Origin: an uncultured Desulfobacter sp.
GTDB taxonomy: Bacteria > Desulfobacterota > Desulfobacteria > Desulfobacterales > Desulfobacteraceae
DNA length: 64,000 bases
NCBI RefSeq assembly: GCF_963666675.1
Contig: NZ_OY762929.1
Coordinates: 4,622,001-4,686,000 of the forward strand
Direction of reading: 5' to 3'
Shown piece by piece: positions 43,880 to 54,300 of this stretch; the stretch's first letter is position 1, and each line of letters starts with the position of its first letter. The translations under genes and the position numbers were made by a program. The notes beneath the pieces were generated by a model. The model did no database searches, had not been told where the DNA came from, and worked only from the letters and a program-made list of their open reading frames with translations.

Positions 43880-44893
43880 TCAGTCATCATCCAGATCCCA
43901 GCCCTTGATATTATAGCTGATGCCTTTAAACATAAGTGTCTGGGAAACCAGCCCCATGATGTGAGCAATGTTTGACAGATTGGATTTGGGCACATACAGG
44001 ATATCACCGGGTTCGACGAAGTTAATTCCCGTTGAATTGCTGCCCTTAAAAAAATTTAAGTTTGCATGATACGCGCTCATGACATTATCCCTGATACGCA
44101 GGTGTACGGCCTTGGCAGGGACGGAATCGCGGGTGGTTCCTCCGGCCATGGCCAGCAACTGAAGGGTTGTAATGGTCTCATTTGTCGTATAAATGCCCGG
44201 ATTGCGAACCTCACCAAGCACGTAATAATAACTGGAGGCCGGTGACTGTAGATTAATACTGACCTGAACATTGTTAAAATATTGTCTATAGGCATCATTC
44301 ACAGCTGCCGTGAATTCATCAAGGGGTCTGCCCGCAGCCTGAATGTCTCCAATACCCGACAGTGCAACTTTCCCATCTTTGCGAATCCGTATTGATTGTG
44401 TCTGCCCCGCACTGGATGAACTGGTCGCATTTTTAAGTTCTTCGGAATTTTTTCCATATGCCGCCAACTCAAGGAATAATTCAGGTTCCCATAAAATCCC
44501 CGTATATCCGTTCTTTATGGATTGGGTCGCTTCTGCCAGGGTTTTGCCGGCAATGGGAAAACTGCCGATATACGGAAGAAAAACCCTGCCGTCCGGTGTG
44601 ATCGTTTGCGTTGTATTTAAATTGGGTAACGAGGTATATTTTACGGAAATGGTATCGGAGATCTGCAGGCGGTATGCGTTTTGCTGAAACCGGTAGGCGA
44701 AATTATAGGAGACGGTGATGACATCGCCTACATTCAGCGGCTTCATTCCATTTACTTGGTTTGGTGCGCCGTCCCCGGCATTTAAAGGCAGAACTTGGAT
44801 ATTTTCAGGTGGGATTTGAGCTGTGCTGCTGCAACCGAACAACCCGGGGATAAAAGCAAACACAGCAATGAAAAAAACGAATCTAAGTTGCAT
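43880..44893 (-). CDS. Wza-type outer-membrane polysaccharide export protein
   Basis: The 337-residue lipoprotein has a lipobox (PGLFGCSS, Cys about 21), then a polysaccharide-export domain (SDTISVKYTSLPNLN, TITPDGRVFLPYIG) and SLBB repeats (YYYVLGEVRNPGIYTTNE). Wza forms the outer-membrane channel for the polymer. A hydrophobic amphipathic C-terminus ends the protein. Length fits the family. It lies just after the sugar transferase gene (177-bp gap). Confidence 0.92.
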   Translation of the reverse strand: MQLRFVFFIAVFAFIPGLFGCSSTAQIPPENIQVLPLNAGDGAPNQVNGMKPLNVGDVITVSYNFAYRFQQNAYRLQISDTISVKYTSLPNLNTTQTITPDGRVFLPYIGSFPIAGKTLAEATQSIKNGYTGILWEPELFLELAAYGKNSEELKNATSSSSAGQTQSIRIRKDGKVALSGIGDIQAAGRPLDEFTAAVNDAYRQYFNNVQVSINLQSPASSYYYVLGEVRNPGIYTTNETITTLQLLAMAGGTTRDSVPAKAVHLRIRDNVMSAYHANLNFFKGSNSTGINFVEPGDILYVPKSNLSNIAHIMGLVSQTLMFKGISYNIKGWDLDDD

Positions 44894-45070
44894 AGCTTAT
44901 AAAAACCTTAAAAGAGAATTGACTAATACTGAACGACGCATTCATCAAACCTACTTATTTCATCGAGAGAATCAATGTCAAGCTTAAAGATTCGACTGCA
45001 AAAATATGCTTAGGGTATTATTTTCTTATTCGCCAATAAAATTTTTATATGCCAAAAATAATATTCTTTA

Positions 45071-45877
45071 TCAGTATGCACCTTTGTGACCCAGGACGAC
45101 AAAAATAGTTTTAAAAAGTATTTTTAGATCAAAAAGCGGACTTTGTTTCTGAATGTAATACGCATCCATCAGAACACGATCACCAAAATCCACATCACCT
45201 CGTCCCATAACCTGCCAGTAACCGGTTATACCCGGCGGCACAACAAGCCTGGCAAGGTCCGACGGGGCATATACATCCGTATTAAATGAGGTGGGTCTTG
45301 GGCCGACCAGCCGCATATCGCCTTTGACGACATTAAAAAGATTCGGCAGTTCATCCAGGCTGGACTTGCGCAGGAATCTGCCCACCCCGGTGACCCGGGG
45401 ATCATTGGTCGCTTTAAAATCCGGGGAATCCGAATCATGCCGGTTCAGATGCATCACCCCGCTTTTCAATTTGTCGGCACCGTTCACCATTGTTCTGAAT
45501 TTGATCATCCGGAACCGTCGCCCCAGATACCCGGTCCGTTCCTGATGGAAAAATATGGGGCCGGGGCTGTTCAGTTTTATGAGGACTGCAATGAGACACA
45601 ACAGCGGTGCAAAGACAAGCAGCAGAAAAAATGCAAGAAATGAATCAACAAATCGTTTTGTGAGTGACAGCGCCCAAGGTCTTCCATGGTCTTTACTAAA
45701 AAGCCACCCTTTGGGGGATATGCTTTGGATGTGCTCGTTAATTAACGCCCTTGTGTTACTGGGTTGCCTTTTATTGACAAAAAATACCTCTTTATCAGTA
45801 AACAGCCCTCCGACTTTTAACGATCTTGCATTTCTTCGGAAATACTTTTCGACGATCGCCGACCTCATAACAAACAT
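45071..45877 (-). CDS. Initiating sugar transferase (polyprenyl-phosphate sugar-1-phosphate transferase)
   Basis: The 268-residue protein has a membrane helix (SFLAFFLLLVFAPLLCLIAV) and the catalytic signature of the bacterial sugar transferase family: FFHQERTGYLGRRFRMIKFR, LRKSSLDELPNLFNVVKGD and RLVGPRPTSF. It transfers a sugar-1-phosphate to undecaprenyl phosphate and starts each repeat. It is the first gene of the operon. The N-terminal start is uncertain; several in-frame ATG codons lie within the first 40 residues. Confidence 0.9.
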   Translation of the reverse strand: MFVMRSAIVEKYFRRNARSLKVGGLFTDKEVFFVNKRQPSNTRALINEHIQSISPKGWLFSKDHGRPWALSLTKRFVDSFLAFFLLLVFAPLLCLIAVLIKLNSPGPIFFHQERTGYLGRRFRMIKFRTMVNGADKLKSGVMHLNRHDSDSPDFKATNDPRVTGVGRFLRKSSLDELPNLFNVVKGDMRLVGPRPTSFNTDVYAPSDLARLVVPPGITGYWQVMGRGDVDFGDRVLMDAYYIQKQSPLFDLKILFKTIFVVLGHKGAY

Positions 45878-46607
45878 GCTAAACTCCTTTTCCAGCTACC
45901 CGATTCAAATCAATCCAGTGTAAAACCCCCAATTTTCAAGCCCAACGGGGCTTTTCGTTCAAAAAAAATGAAATGTACCGGTATCAAAATGAAAAATATC
46001 AATGCCATCTGCAATAAAAGGTAAACGTTTCTACGCTGGCCCTTCGGCGTAATACAACGAACTGAATCAAACCAGACGATGCACATTGTGCACCATAGAA
46101 CATAATTATTTGATTTTTATTAACCGGAATATCTTTAAAACAATCTTTAAATATCGCTCCGCCGGCCTGCTTTTCGCCGTCACGAAGTGACAACTCCTAT
46201 CTTAAATTAAATTTGCCCAGCCGTTTCATAACCGCGCAAATTTAGTAACTTAATGCAAAATTCGTTACTTTCAAGACCCTTACATCAAGAATTACAAATG
46301 AAAAACCCATTTTTATGCAAAATTAAAATAAGAGATCGTATATCTGATATAACGGCCACGGGCCGACCTGGCATATCGTCTGCCGGGCTTCGGCCCACAA
46401 CGAAGATTGAAAGAACTCAATAAGTTATCGAGCTCTTTCATATAAACCGTGGTAATTGAAGGCCAAATGGGCGCTGCGGGAAGAGAAGCACGAAAGAAAT
46501 CTGCGGCATCCGCGGCCGGCCCGGGCATTGACAATTGCAACCCAGTTCCTTAAATTCAGGTATCAGCGCTAACCGCGGCCGAATAGTGCCGCTCTAAAGG
46601 AGACAAA
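45878..46607. other. Divergent intergenic region upstream of the polysaccharide operon
   Basis: 730 bp, AT-rich in its first two thirds. It must carry the promoter of the polysaccharide operon (minus) and the cupin gene (plus). It contains repeat R4 (46346-46445), followed by an open frame of 28-34 residues ending at about 46555 with no ribosome binding site, possibly another gene remnant. Confidence 0.45.
46346..46445 (+). repeat. Dispersed double-hairpin element, copy R4
   Basis: Single copy. Hairpin 1 is GGGCCG/CGGCCC, a compensatory T-A to C-G change relative to R3. Hairpin 2 is GAAAGAACTCAATAA/TTATCGAGCTCTTTC, again with one compensatory change and one mismatch. It points toward the cupin gene, 160 bp on. 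Confidence 0.8.
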
Positions 46608-46958
46608 ATGAAAGCCACGCACTATACAAATATCCAGGAAACCAAAATAGACAACGACTTGGTCAAACGCGTCACCGGCCGGGTACTCATCGGCAAAGCG
46701 GATGGGGCACCCAATTTCTGCATGAGAAGATTTGATATTGAACCCGGCGGCCATGCCCCCCGGCACACCCACGATTGGGAGCATGAAATTTATGTGGTTG
46801 AGGGACAAGGAGAGGTCCTTCTTGGGGATCAGTGGCATGAGGTTTCCCAGGGCAGTGCGGTGTACATCCCCCCCAATGTGGACCACCAGATAAAAAACAG
46901 TTCCGATGGGCCTTTGGCCTTTCTTTGCCTGGTACCGTCACAAGCCCCGGAGATGTAG
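46608..46958 (+). CDS. Small cupin protein
   Basis: The 116-residue single-domain cupin has the two metal motifs: GGHAPRHTHDWEHEIYVVEG (motif 1, His and Glu ligands) and PPNVDHQIKNSSDGPLAFLC (motif 2, His ligand). It may be a metal-dependent isomerase, dioxygenase or sugar-binding protein; the fold does not tell which. AAAGGAGA precedes the ATG. Its stop codon is followed at once by the start of the next gene, so the two act as an operon. Confidence 0.85.
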   Translation: MKATHYTNIQETKIDNDLVKRVTGRVLIGKADGAPNFCMRRFDIEPGGHAPRHTHDWEHEIYVVEGQGEVLLGDQWHEVSQGSAVYIPPNVDHQIKNSSDGPLAFLCLVPSQAPEM

Positions 46959-48593
46959 ATGAAAAATCCCAGGACCTGTGTCAGCCCCCGGGGACGGTTT
47001 GTGGTGGGCATCCATGAGCCCCGATTTGGTGTGGATAATTTCCGGCAGAATACGATGAGAGATGTGCTTGGCCGACTGCCCGACGGCAGGCCGGTGGAGA
47101 ACCTGACCAATTACCCCCAGGGTCAGGTCCGGGCGGAAGCAGCGGATCGGATTTATGAAATCACCAATGCGTTCCCATTCCGGGGGAGTACATTTATCAA
47201 TTCGGCCTGGGCGGACCACAAGGCAAAAAGGCCGGATACCATAAAACTGTCCCCCCGGCCGGATTGTTCATTAACCGCCGGGCTGGAACAATGGCAAAAG
47301 GAAAAGGGGGGAGCAAAAGGATCTGTGGACCAGATGCTTGCCCTGCTTCCCCGCCCTCTGAAACTGGCCCTGGCCCAGGCGTCCACGGATACTTCGGATC
47401 TATGTGCCCTTGCCTGCCTTGCCTGCGACTTTGTATATGATGACGGTGAGGATTGCCCGCCCACGGGTATTGCCTTTAAAGAAAACGATCGGGGGCGGGC
47501 CTTCCCGGTCATCCACGACCATGATCTTTATGATGTGCTTGGCAACAACCCCGCCCTGCCCGATGCCTACAAAGAGCTCATGGTCCTCAAACCCGGCATC
47601 CAGGGCAACAGCCCCATTGTGGGAGAAAGCCTGGACAACACCCACGTATTTGAATATATGCGGGCCAATTCATATATCCCCTGGGGCCATTATGCCAGCA
47701 ACATGGCCAATGACCAGATCCGCTACCGGGCCAATGACCTGACCCCATCGGACATGGCAGGGATTCGCCATCTGTATTACCAGCGCATCTATGTGCGCAC
47801 GGCCCGGATGCTGGGCGTAACGGTGCCCGCAACCGGCCGAAGCCTGTCTGAAACGGAACTTGAACAGTTGCGCATAGATATCACAAAGGCCATGGCATCG
47901 GGTGACCACAGCCCGCAGAACGAAGATTTGCCCTTTTTCACGGGGGCGCTATGGGGATGGAATTTCGGATTCGGGTTTGCCCAGTCCGGACACCGTCTGC
48001 ATGCCTCCCACCAGATGATTCACCAGCAGAATGCCATGATCCCTGCGACCATCACGGACAACGACGGCACCCCGTACCCCTGTTTTGCCTGCGGGGATCT
48101 TGTGACCGACTTTATCCAGGATTTTAAAGCCGCCCACAACACAGACTTTTTTACGGCATTCATCCAGGCCATTGAAAACAACCAACGCACAGACATGAAT
48201 CCGGACGGCCCCAACGATCTGGTGGTCTGGGAAAATGACAAGGTCATGCTGTTCGCCCCCAAGGCCCAGGTCAGTGAATGGGAACTGATGCTCATGACCA
48301 AAACCCCCTGCCCCCATGTGCTTGCCGCCGATACGGACACCCGGAATGCCCTGGACACCGGCATCCGCATTGCCATCCAGACCCTGGAAACCATAGGCGC
48401 ACAGATGGTCACAAGTGTGGAGTTTTCAGGCCGGTTTAACAGCCCGGTCACCGGGCAGCATCTGATGTACTCGTTTATCCCCCGGCTTCCCTATGCACCG
48501 GGCACCTTTTCCGAGGCCCAGATGCGCTTTATCAGTGGATGCTATCCCGAAGATTTCGCCTTTGCCTGCCGCAACGTCCTTCAGCAAGGATAA
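46959..48593 (+). CDS. Uncharacterised GalT/HIT-like protein
   Basis: The 544-residue soluble protein has no clear named domain. The segment SGHRLHASHQMIHQQNAMIP (around residue 348) resembles an HIT-type H-x-H-x-Q motif. The later stretch NDKVMLFAPKAQVSEWELML resembles the C-terminal half of GalT (compare LVPFWAAWPFETMILP in galT here). I therefore place it as a distant HIT-superfamily protein, perhaps a nucleotidyltransferase or hydrolase. It begins on the base after the cupin stop. Substrate unknown; tentative. Confidence 0.55.
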   Translation: MKNPRTCVSPRGRFVVGIHEPRFGVDNFRQNTMRDVLGRLPDGRPVENLTNYPQGQVRAEAADRIYEITNAFPFRGSTFINSAWADHKAKRPDTIKLSPRPDCSLTAGLEQWQKEKGGAKGSVDQMLALLPRPLKLALAQASTDTSDLCALACLACDFVYDDGEDCPPTGIAFKENDRGRAFPVIHDHDLYDVLGNNPALPDAYKELMVLKPGIQGNSPIVGESLDNTHVFEYMRANSYIPWGHYASNMANDQIRYRANDLTPSDMAGIRHLYYQRIYVRTARMLGVTVPATGRSLSETELEQLRIDITKAMASGDHSPQNEDLPFFTGALWGWNFGFGFAQSGHRLHASHQMIHQQNAMIPATITDNDGTPYPCFACGDLVTDFIQDFKAAHNTDFFTAFIQAIENNQRTDMNPDGPNDLVVWENDKVMLFAPKAQVSEWELMLMTKTPCPHVLAADTDTRNALDTGIRIAIQTLETIGAQMVTSVEFSGRFNSPVTGQHLMYSFIPRLPYAPGTFSEAQMRFISGCYPEDFAFACRNVLQQG

Positions 48594-48613
48594 GCCCAGA
48601 CGAAAGACAAACC

Positions 48614-49081
48614 TCAGACAACCGGTTTCCTGCGATAGATCAGCATGCTGGGCGAAGCCAGCCCGAATGCAATAGCCCCCAGGATAAAAAGGGTTTTAAT
48701 CCCGTTTTCCGCCGCCACACTCAGGGTCTGATCCGTAAAATGGCCCGAGGCAATGGCCACGACGGCAACCATGGTATTGTAGGCAAAGGTACCCGGAATC
48801 ATGTGAATGATGGCGGCCACGGTAATGACTTTCGGGTGGGCGCGATATTTTTGGCCCCACCCGATGCCGTAAAAACTGACACAGGCCGCGGCCACAAAGG
48901 TTGACCAGATAATGTGCAGGCCGTGGTGCATTAAAAAAAATTTCACAAAATAGCCCAGAAAACCGCCAACAGCACAAAAGACAAGCTGGCGCGCCGGGAC
49001 GTTAAAGGCCATGGCAAAGCCCAGGGCCGGGACCATGGCATACGAACAATTGAGCAGAAATTGAGGATCCAACACCAGCAT
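48614..49081 (-). CDS. ThrE-type exporter, small subunit (DUF3815)
   Basis: The 155-residue membrane protein has four to five helices (ALGFAMAFNVPARQLVFCAV, HIIWSTFVAAACVSFYGIGW, HMIPGTFAYNTMVAVVAIAS). It matches the small half of split threonine/serine exporters. It begins on the base after the large subunit's stop. It should form a heteromeric exporter with it. Confidence 0.82.
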   Translation of the reverse strand: MLVLDPQFLLNCSYAMVPALGFAMAFNVPARQLVFCAVGGFLGYFVKFFLMHHGLHIIWSTFVAAACVSFYGIGWGQKYRAHPKVITVAAIIHMIPGTFAYNTMVAVVAIASGHFTDQTLSVAAENGIKTLFILGAIAFGLASPSMLIYRRKPVV

Positions 49082-49858
49082 TTATATTCCTAAAATATTC
49101 ATGGCGCAGATCATGCCAAGGGCCGTGGCCAGGGTGATCAGGGATGCGGAAATCCACCTGGCCACCCCCATGTTCTTAAACCCTTTAACCATATCGGACA
49201 GGGCATTGACCAGGGGAAAACCCGGCACAAAAAGCAACACCGAAGAGTGCACTGCGATGGAAGGGTCGGCACCGATCTTGAACTTCAGTGCCAACCCCGA
49301 CAGGCAGGTGCAGACCAGGGCGGCAAAAAAGAAACAGGCCACCGGGCTGAATGCCCGGAGCTGCAATTCCCGGAGCACGGTTTTTCCCGCGGTGGCGGCG
49401 GCAAAGGTAACCAGGCACACCTGGATGTCGCCCCCGGCCAGCTTGGCGAAAAAGGCGCAGGAGATTCCGATGGCAACGGCCACCAGATGCTTGTTATAGG
49501 TTGTGGCGTCCAGCTCGAAGATGCCTCTTTCCATCTCCTGAATGGAAATTCGCCCCTGCTGGGCCAGGATAATGGTCTTTTCAACGGCCATCACCTTGCC
49601 CATATTCACACCCCGGTCCGGACATTTGGCCGTCAGGGTGGCCCATTTATCCGCTTTCATCACCGATACAACCATGGAACTTGAGGACAAAGATATCTCT
49701 GTGCAGGCCATACCGTATATGGCCCCGGTCCGTTCAATAAAATTTCTGATCAAGGCGCTTTCCGCACCATACTCAAGCAGGTTGCGCCCCACAGCCACGC
49801 AGACCCGCAGCACATGGTTCAACTCCTGCTCAAGATTTCTTACTTCTGTACACATCAC
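49082..49858 (-). CDS. ThrE-type exporter, large subunit (DUF1212)
   Basis: The 258-residue protein has an N-terminal soluble region (LLEYGAESALIRNFIERTGA, typical of ThrE) and five helices in the C-terminal part (FAKLAGGDIQVCLVTFAAAT, VLLFVPGFPLVNALSDMVKG). With the next gene it makes a split ThrE amino-acid exporter. It lies about 25 bp after gdhA. Confidence 0.85.
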   Translation of the reverse strand: MMCTEVRNLEQELNHVLRVCVAVGRNLLEYGAESALIRNFIERTGAIYGMACTEISLSSSSMVVSVMKADKWATLTAKCPDRGVNMGKVMAVEKTIILAQQGRISIQEMERGIFELDATTYNKHLVAVAIGISCAFFAKLAGGDIQVCLVTFAAATAGKTVLRELQLRAFSPVACFFFAALVCTCLSGLALKFKIGADPSIAVHSSVLLFVPGFPLVNALSDMVKGFKNMGVARWISASLITLATALGMICAMNILGI

Positions 49859-49884
49859 GTTTTTATACTATTTCTGAACCTAGA

Positions 49885-51234
49885 TTAAACAATACCCTGA
49901 TCCATCATGGCGTCCGCCACCTTGACAAACCCTGCGATATTGGCACCATTCATATAATTGCCCGGGGTTCCGTACTCTTCCGCCGCATCCAGGCAGGCGT
50001 GGTGAATACTTTGCATGATGCCCTTAAGCTTGGTCTCAACTTCATTTCCGGACCACTTAATGCGCATGGAATTCTGGGACATCTCAAGACCGGACACCGC
50101 CACCCCCCCGGCATTGGAGGCCTTGCCAGGTGCATAAAGCAATTTGTTATCCAGAAAAATATCGATGGCGTCCGGGGTTGAGGGCATATTGGCCCCTTCG
50201 CACACAAGGTACACGCCATTGTTCACGAGATTCTGGGCATCCTTCGCATTGATCTCATTCTGGGTGGCCGAAGGAAAGGCGCAGTCGGCTTTGTGATCCC
50301 AGAGCGGATTATGGTCCTGGTTGGGGTCAAGATCCGTATACTGGGCCTTGGGATATTTTTCTACGTACTCTTTTATCCGTGCCCGCTTAACATTTTTAAG
50401 ATACATGACCCACTGCAGACGGGTTTCGTCAATGCCGTCCCCATCATAGATATAGCCGGTGGAATCGGACAGGGTCACCACCTTTCCCCCCAGCTGGTTG
50501 ATTTTCTGGGTGGTATACTGGGCCACGTTACCGGCACCGGACACCAGGCAGACTTTATCTTTGAGACTGTCATTGCGGGTACCCAGCATCTCATCGGCAA
50601 AGAAAACAGAGCCGTATCCTGTGGCCTCGGGCCGGATCAGTGAGCCCCCCCAGTTCAGGGCCTTACCGGTCAGCACGCCGGAAAACTCATTTTTCAACTT
50701 TTTATACATGCCGAAAAGAAACCCGATCTCCCGGCCCCCCACCCCGATATCGCCTGCCGGCACATCCGTATTATTACCGATGTGCCGGTATAATTCCGTC
50801 ATAAAACTCTGGCAGAACCGCATCACCTCAAAATCGGATTTTCCCTTGGGGTCAAAGTCAGACCCGCCTTTGCCCCCCCCCATGGGAAGGGTGGTCAAGG
50901 CATTTTTAAAGACCTGCTCAAAGGCCAGGAATTTTAAAATAGACAGGTTCACAGACGGGTGGAACCGTAATCCCCCCTTGTATGGACCGATGGCGGAATT
51001 CATCTGGATGCGAAATCCCCGGTTCACCTGCACCCGGCCCTGGTCATCCACCCAGGGTACCCGAAACTGAATCACACGTTCCGGCTCCACCATGCGCTCC
51101 ATGATGCCTGCATGACGATATTCCGGATTTTTATCAAGCACCGGTTTAACCGATCCCATTACTTCGTAAACCGCCTGATGAAACTCTTTTTCATAGGGGT
51201 CTCTGCCGCTGACAATATCCATTATGGTTCCCAT
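49885..51234 (-). CDS. gdhA: NADP-type glutamate dehydrogenase
   Basis: The 449-residue hexameric enzyme reversibly aminates 2-oxoglutarate. Catalytic elements are the substrate Lys in GPYKGGLRFHPSVN and the active-site Lys in LPMGGGKGGSDFDP (around 126). The Rossmann domain has LVSGAGNVAQYTTQKINQLG. Length and motifs fit the 50-kDa GdhA class, usually NADP-dependent and assimilatory. A strong AGGAGG site precedes the ATG at 51234. It follows the large NAD-type dehydrogenase by 140 bp that contain a nested hairpin. Confidence 0.95.
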   Translation of the reverse strand: MGTIMDIVSGRDPYEKEFHQAVYEVMGSVKPVLDKNPEYRHAGIMERMVEPERVIQFRVPWVDDQGRVQVNRGFRIQMNSAIGPYKGGLRFHPSVNLSILKFLAFEQVFKNALTTLPMGGGKGGSDFDPKGKSDFEVMRFCQSFMTELYRHIGNNTDVPAGDIGVGGREIGFLFGMYKKLKNEFSGVLTGKALNWGGSLIRPEATGYGSVFFADEMLGTRNDSLKDKVCLVSGAGNVAQYTTQKINQLGGKVVTLSDSTGYIYDGDGIDETRLQWVMYLKNVKRARIKEYVEKYPKAQYTDLDPNQDHNPLWDHKADCAFPSATQNEINAKDAQNLVNNGVYLVCEGANMPSTPDAIDIFLDNKLLYAPGKASNAGGVAVSGLEMSQNSMRIKWSGNEVETKLKGIMQSIHHACLDAAEEYGTPGNYMNGANIAGFVKVADAMMDQGIV

Positions 51235-51285
51235 ATTACATCGCCTCCTGTTTTAAGGGTCACTTGCGCCTGAACGGAAACACGA

Positions 51286-51371
51286 TTGTTTGGACGAATT
51301 GTCGGCGGGGCGTATGCCCGCAAAGCTACCCGGGTGCAATGCACCACATGGGTAACTTTGCGTTCAAACAA
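51286..51371 (-). other. Candidate structured RNA between the two glutamate dehydrogenase genes
   Basis: An outer stem (TTGTTTG at 51286-51292 with CAAACAA at 51365-51371, continued by ACG/CGT) encloses two inner hairpins: a long one with arms CAAAG-TACCC/GGGTA-CTTTG around GGTGCATTGCACC, and a short GGGC-GTAT-GCCC. This is a three-way junction. It begins right after the NAD-type dehydrogenase stop and precedes gdhA. No T run follows, so it is not a plain terminator. I recognise no known riboswitch class. Confidence 0.5.
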
Positions 51372-51374
51372 TAC

Positions 51375-54300
51375 TTATTTTCCGTCGTTGAAAAGATCGG
51401 CCACGGCACCTGCAAAATCGCCGACTGCCGTTTGAACATATGCTTCCCAATTTGTACCATGGCTATAGAAGGCCATGGAAGCAATTTTTTTGGTAATGAT
51501 CGCATTTCGGTAGGACTTGAGCTTTTCTGCGTTCATGATCTTTAAAACGGCGTCTTTACCCATACTTTCGGCCAGCACCTTGGGGATATAGGTTTGAAGC
51601 ACCTGCCACAAGAGATCTTCATCACTGAGAACCTCGTCAATGTGGTCAGCCACCACCCCCTGGAAGGCAAAAATCTCTTCGCTGGTCATCTCGGAAAGCA
51701 CAAACAGCGGCACGCTGGGATCTGATTCGTGGATGCGGATGAGCATGGAGGTTTCAGCCCGGGCATAGTCGGCCACAAGATCCATGATATCCCGGATCAA
51801 CGCCCAGCGGGTATCCACATGGTTCAGAAGGCGTTCTTCGTAATCGTCTTCTAGCAGGAAGGCGGTCAGCACCTCGGCCACGGCAGAGGAGAACACCCCG
51901 CCCTTGTTGGCGGAACTGTCTTTGATCTGCTTGATGCCCGTGGATGAGGCAATAAATCGCCGGGCAGCATCGTCGAAAAAGACATTGGCCCCTTCCACGA
52001 TGTATTTTAATTCGGCAAAATTTTCGGTGAACCCCCGGACATTTCCCCGGTTGATGGTGTCCTTGAACCCGCCGCAGGGAATAAACGCCTGGATATTTGC
52101 CTGTTCAATATATTTTCGGTTGGAAGGATCAGTCAAAAAATTTCTATGGAATACAGCTCCGTCAGTCACCAGGGTGCCGTCGGGCAGGGATATATCCTTG
52201 CCTTTCAGGGGCACTATAAAGCCTTTGGGACCAAGCTTTTCCACCGGATATCCCAAGGAGTTCACCCGGGGGGCGGTGTGACGCATGAAAGCGATTTGCG
52301 TCAATGCCTGCCGGTCCAGGCCGTCCGGATCAAACAAAATGGACCCGCCGTCAATGACCAGGCATATTTTGCCTTTGTAACACTGGATCTCATTGGCACC
52401 CAAATCTCCGTCCGGGCCGCCGGTGATCATCAGATTCAAATCCGTCTCTTTGACCCCGTAGTGGTCTATCATGGTGCGAAAGGCCCCCATGACAGAGGTC
52501 GTGGTCATGCCGCTGATCTCAATCCTGTTACCGATACGCTGCCAGATATCTTCCATGTCCGAGGCAATCATGTCGGTCTTTCCGTTAACCGCAAGTTCCG
52601 TTGAATTGTCGTCATGGACCAGCAAACCGAACACATCGCCGTTATCAAGGATACCGTATGTATCATGGGGGATGCCGAAACTTTTACCCGTGGTAATGGT
52701 CCGCCAATGATCGTACCCCCGATCCTTTGCCCGCAGGGCCACCTTGTCCATCAACGGCGCGGTGCCCTCGTCCGGACCAAAGAAAATCATTTCCGGCTTT
52801 TTATAGTGATCCACCACATCCTGATCCGGCAGCATCAGATCCATGATGCCGTCGGTGTAATCATACAGGGCCTGCATGCTATATGAGGCATATAGAGGAT
52901 GGGGCACCACCACCCCTTTGGAGCCGCTTTCGCAGATATCCTTGTGTTTCAGGCGTTGGGCCTTGGGTCCCAATGCATAATTGAGCATCACGGCGTTGTC
53001 CAGTTCCAGGGCGTGATTGCCCGGGGTGACCCGGATCATGCGAAGCCCGCCCCGGGCAATGTCGTCGGCCCGGAGATGGGTGCCTGTGGCATAGTGGCCG
53101 TTGACAAAAAAAACGCCGAATACAAACTGCTCAAATACCAGGGGATCCAATATCCGGTTGTCCATCCTGAAGGCAAAGGAGCGCTTCTCGGATTTGTAAA
53201 AATTGGTCTTTAAGGTGGCACGGATAAATTGAAACATAAACGCAAAAATATCCCGGCCCAGGGGATTATCCATGAATCTGACGGCCAGGGTCTGCTCGAA
53301 TCCTTCCCAGGCACGGTTCAGTTTATCCTCATCGCCATCGCAGAGGCCTGCCGGATTGAACCTGTCATCAAACAGCTTAAACAGCACCTTCACCAGATCG
53401 GGATTGGCGCAGACGGTCTCCATAATCTTGCGCGACACATAGGTGAACTTGTTGGATTCGTGAACCCTGGAGGCAAAGGCGGCCTTATGATCGGCATTTT
53501 CCAGGCTGTCCATGATCTCTTTGTCGCCGTGGGTCCCCCGCTCCTTATATATAAACATATGGATAAAATCCACGGCATTTCCGGCAAACAGCATCTGCCT
53601 GAAATTAAGACGGCCATCCACGTAAAGGCGGATAATTTCCGATACCCTGAAACTTAAAAATGCCCGCAGATCATCGACAATCAACTCTTCCAGACTTCCG
53701 GACAAATCGCCGGTGACATAAAGGGAGCAGATGGATGAGGGCACCCCGGCTTTGGTCCGGTAGGGTTCCCAATACGCCCGGGTGATGGTCAGGCCATGGT
53801 CGGAAAATAATTTGCGCAGCAGTTCCACCTGGGGCTTTTCAAAATCAGAGTTAAACATGAACCGGGTTTCGTCGGTCTCGGCCAGGGGGAACACCTCAAT
53901 CACCGGCGTCACTTCGTTTTCCACAGTTTCCAGAAACATTTCGTAACGGTTGCGGGTCAGCCGGGGCGTCTGATTATATTTTTTGTCCAGGTCAAAAAGA
54001 AAACGGGATCCGGACAGTTTGTCGGCCGGCATGTCAAGAATGCTGGCGGCCCAGAATACATAGGTGTAGTAGGCTTTTTCAGGATTGTAGTAATATTCCC
54101 TGCGGTGGCCCACCAGCTGGTTGTCCAGCATGGATTCCATGGCCTGCCGGGTTTCGACGGTGGCAATGCGCACCCGCGGGGCGTGCGTGTTTTCCCAGAG
54201 AGAAAAATCAATGTCCGCCACCCAGGGGAACAAATCAACACTGTCGCCTCTGACCCGAAGGCCTTTGGCAATGGCCGAGAGAATATTGGTTAATAGATCC

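Noticed and set aside
28644..45877. Exosortase (PEP-CTERM) type polysaccharide locus
   Set aside because: No exosortase, no PEP-CTERM motif and no XrtA-type kinase were seen; the set fits a Wzx/Wzy pathway.
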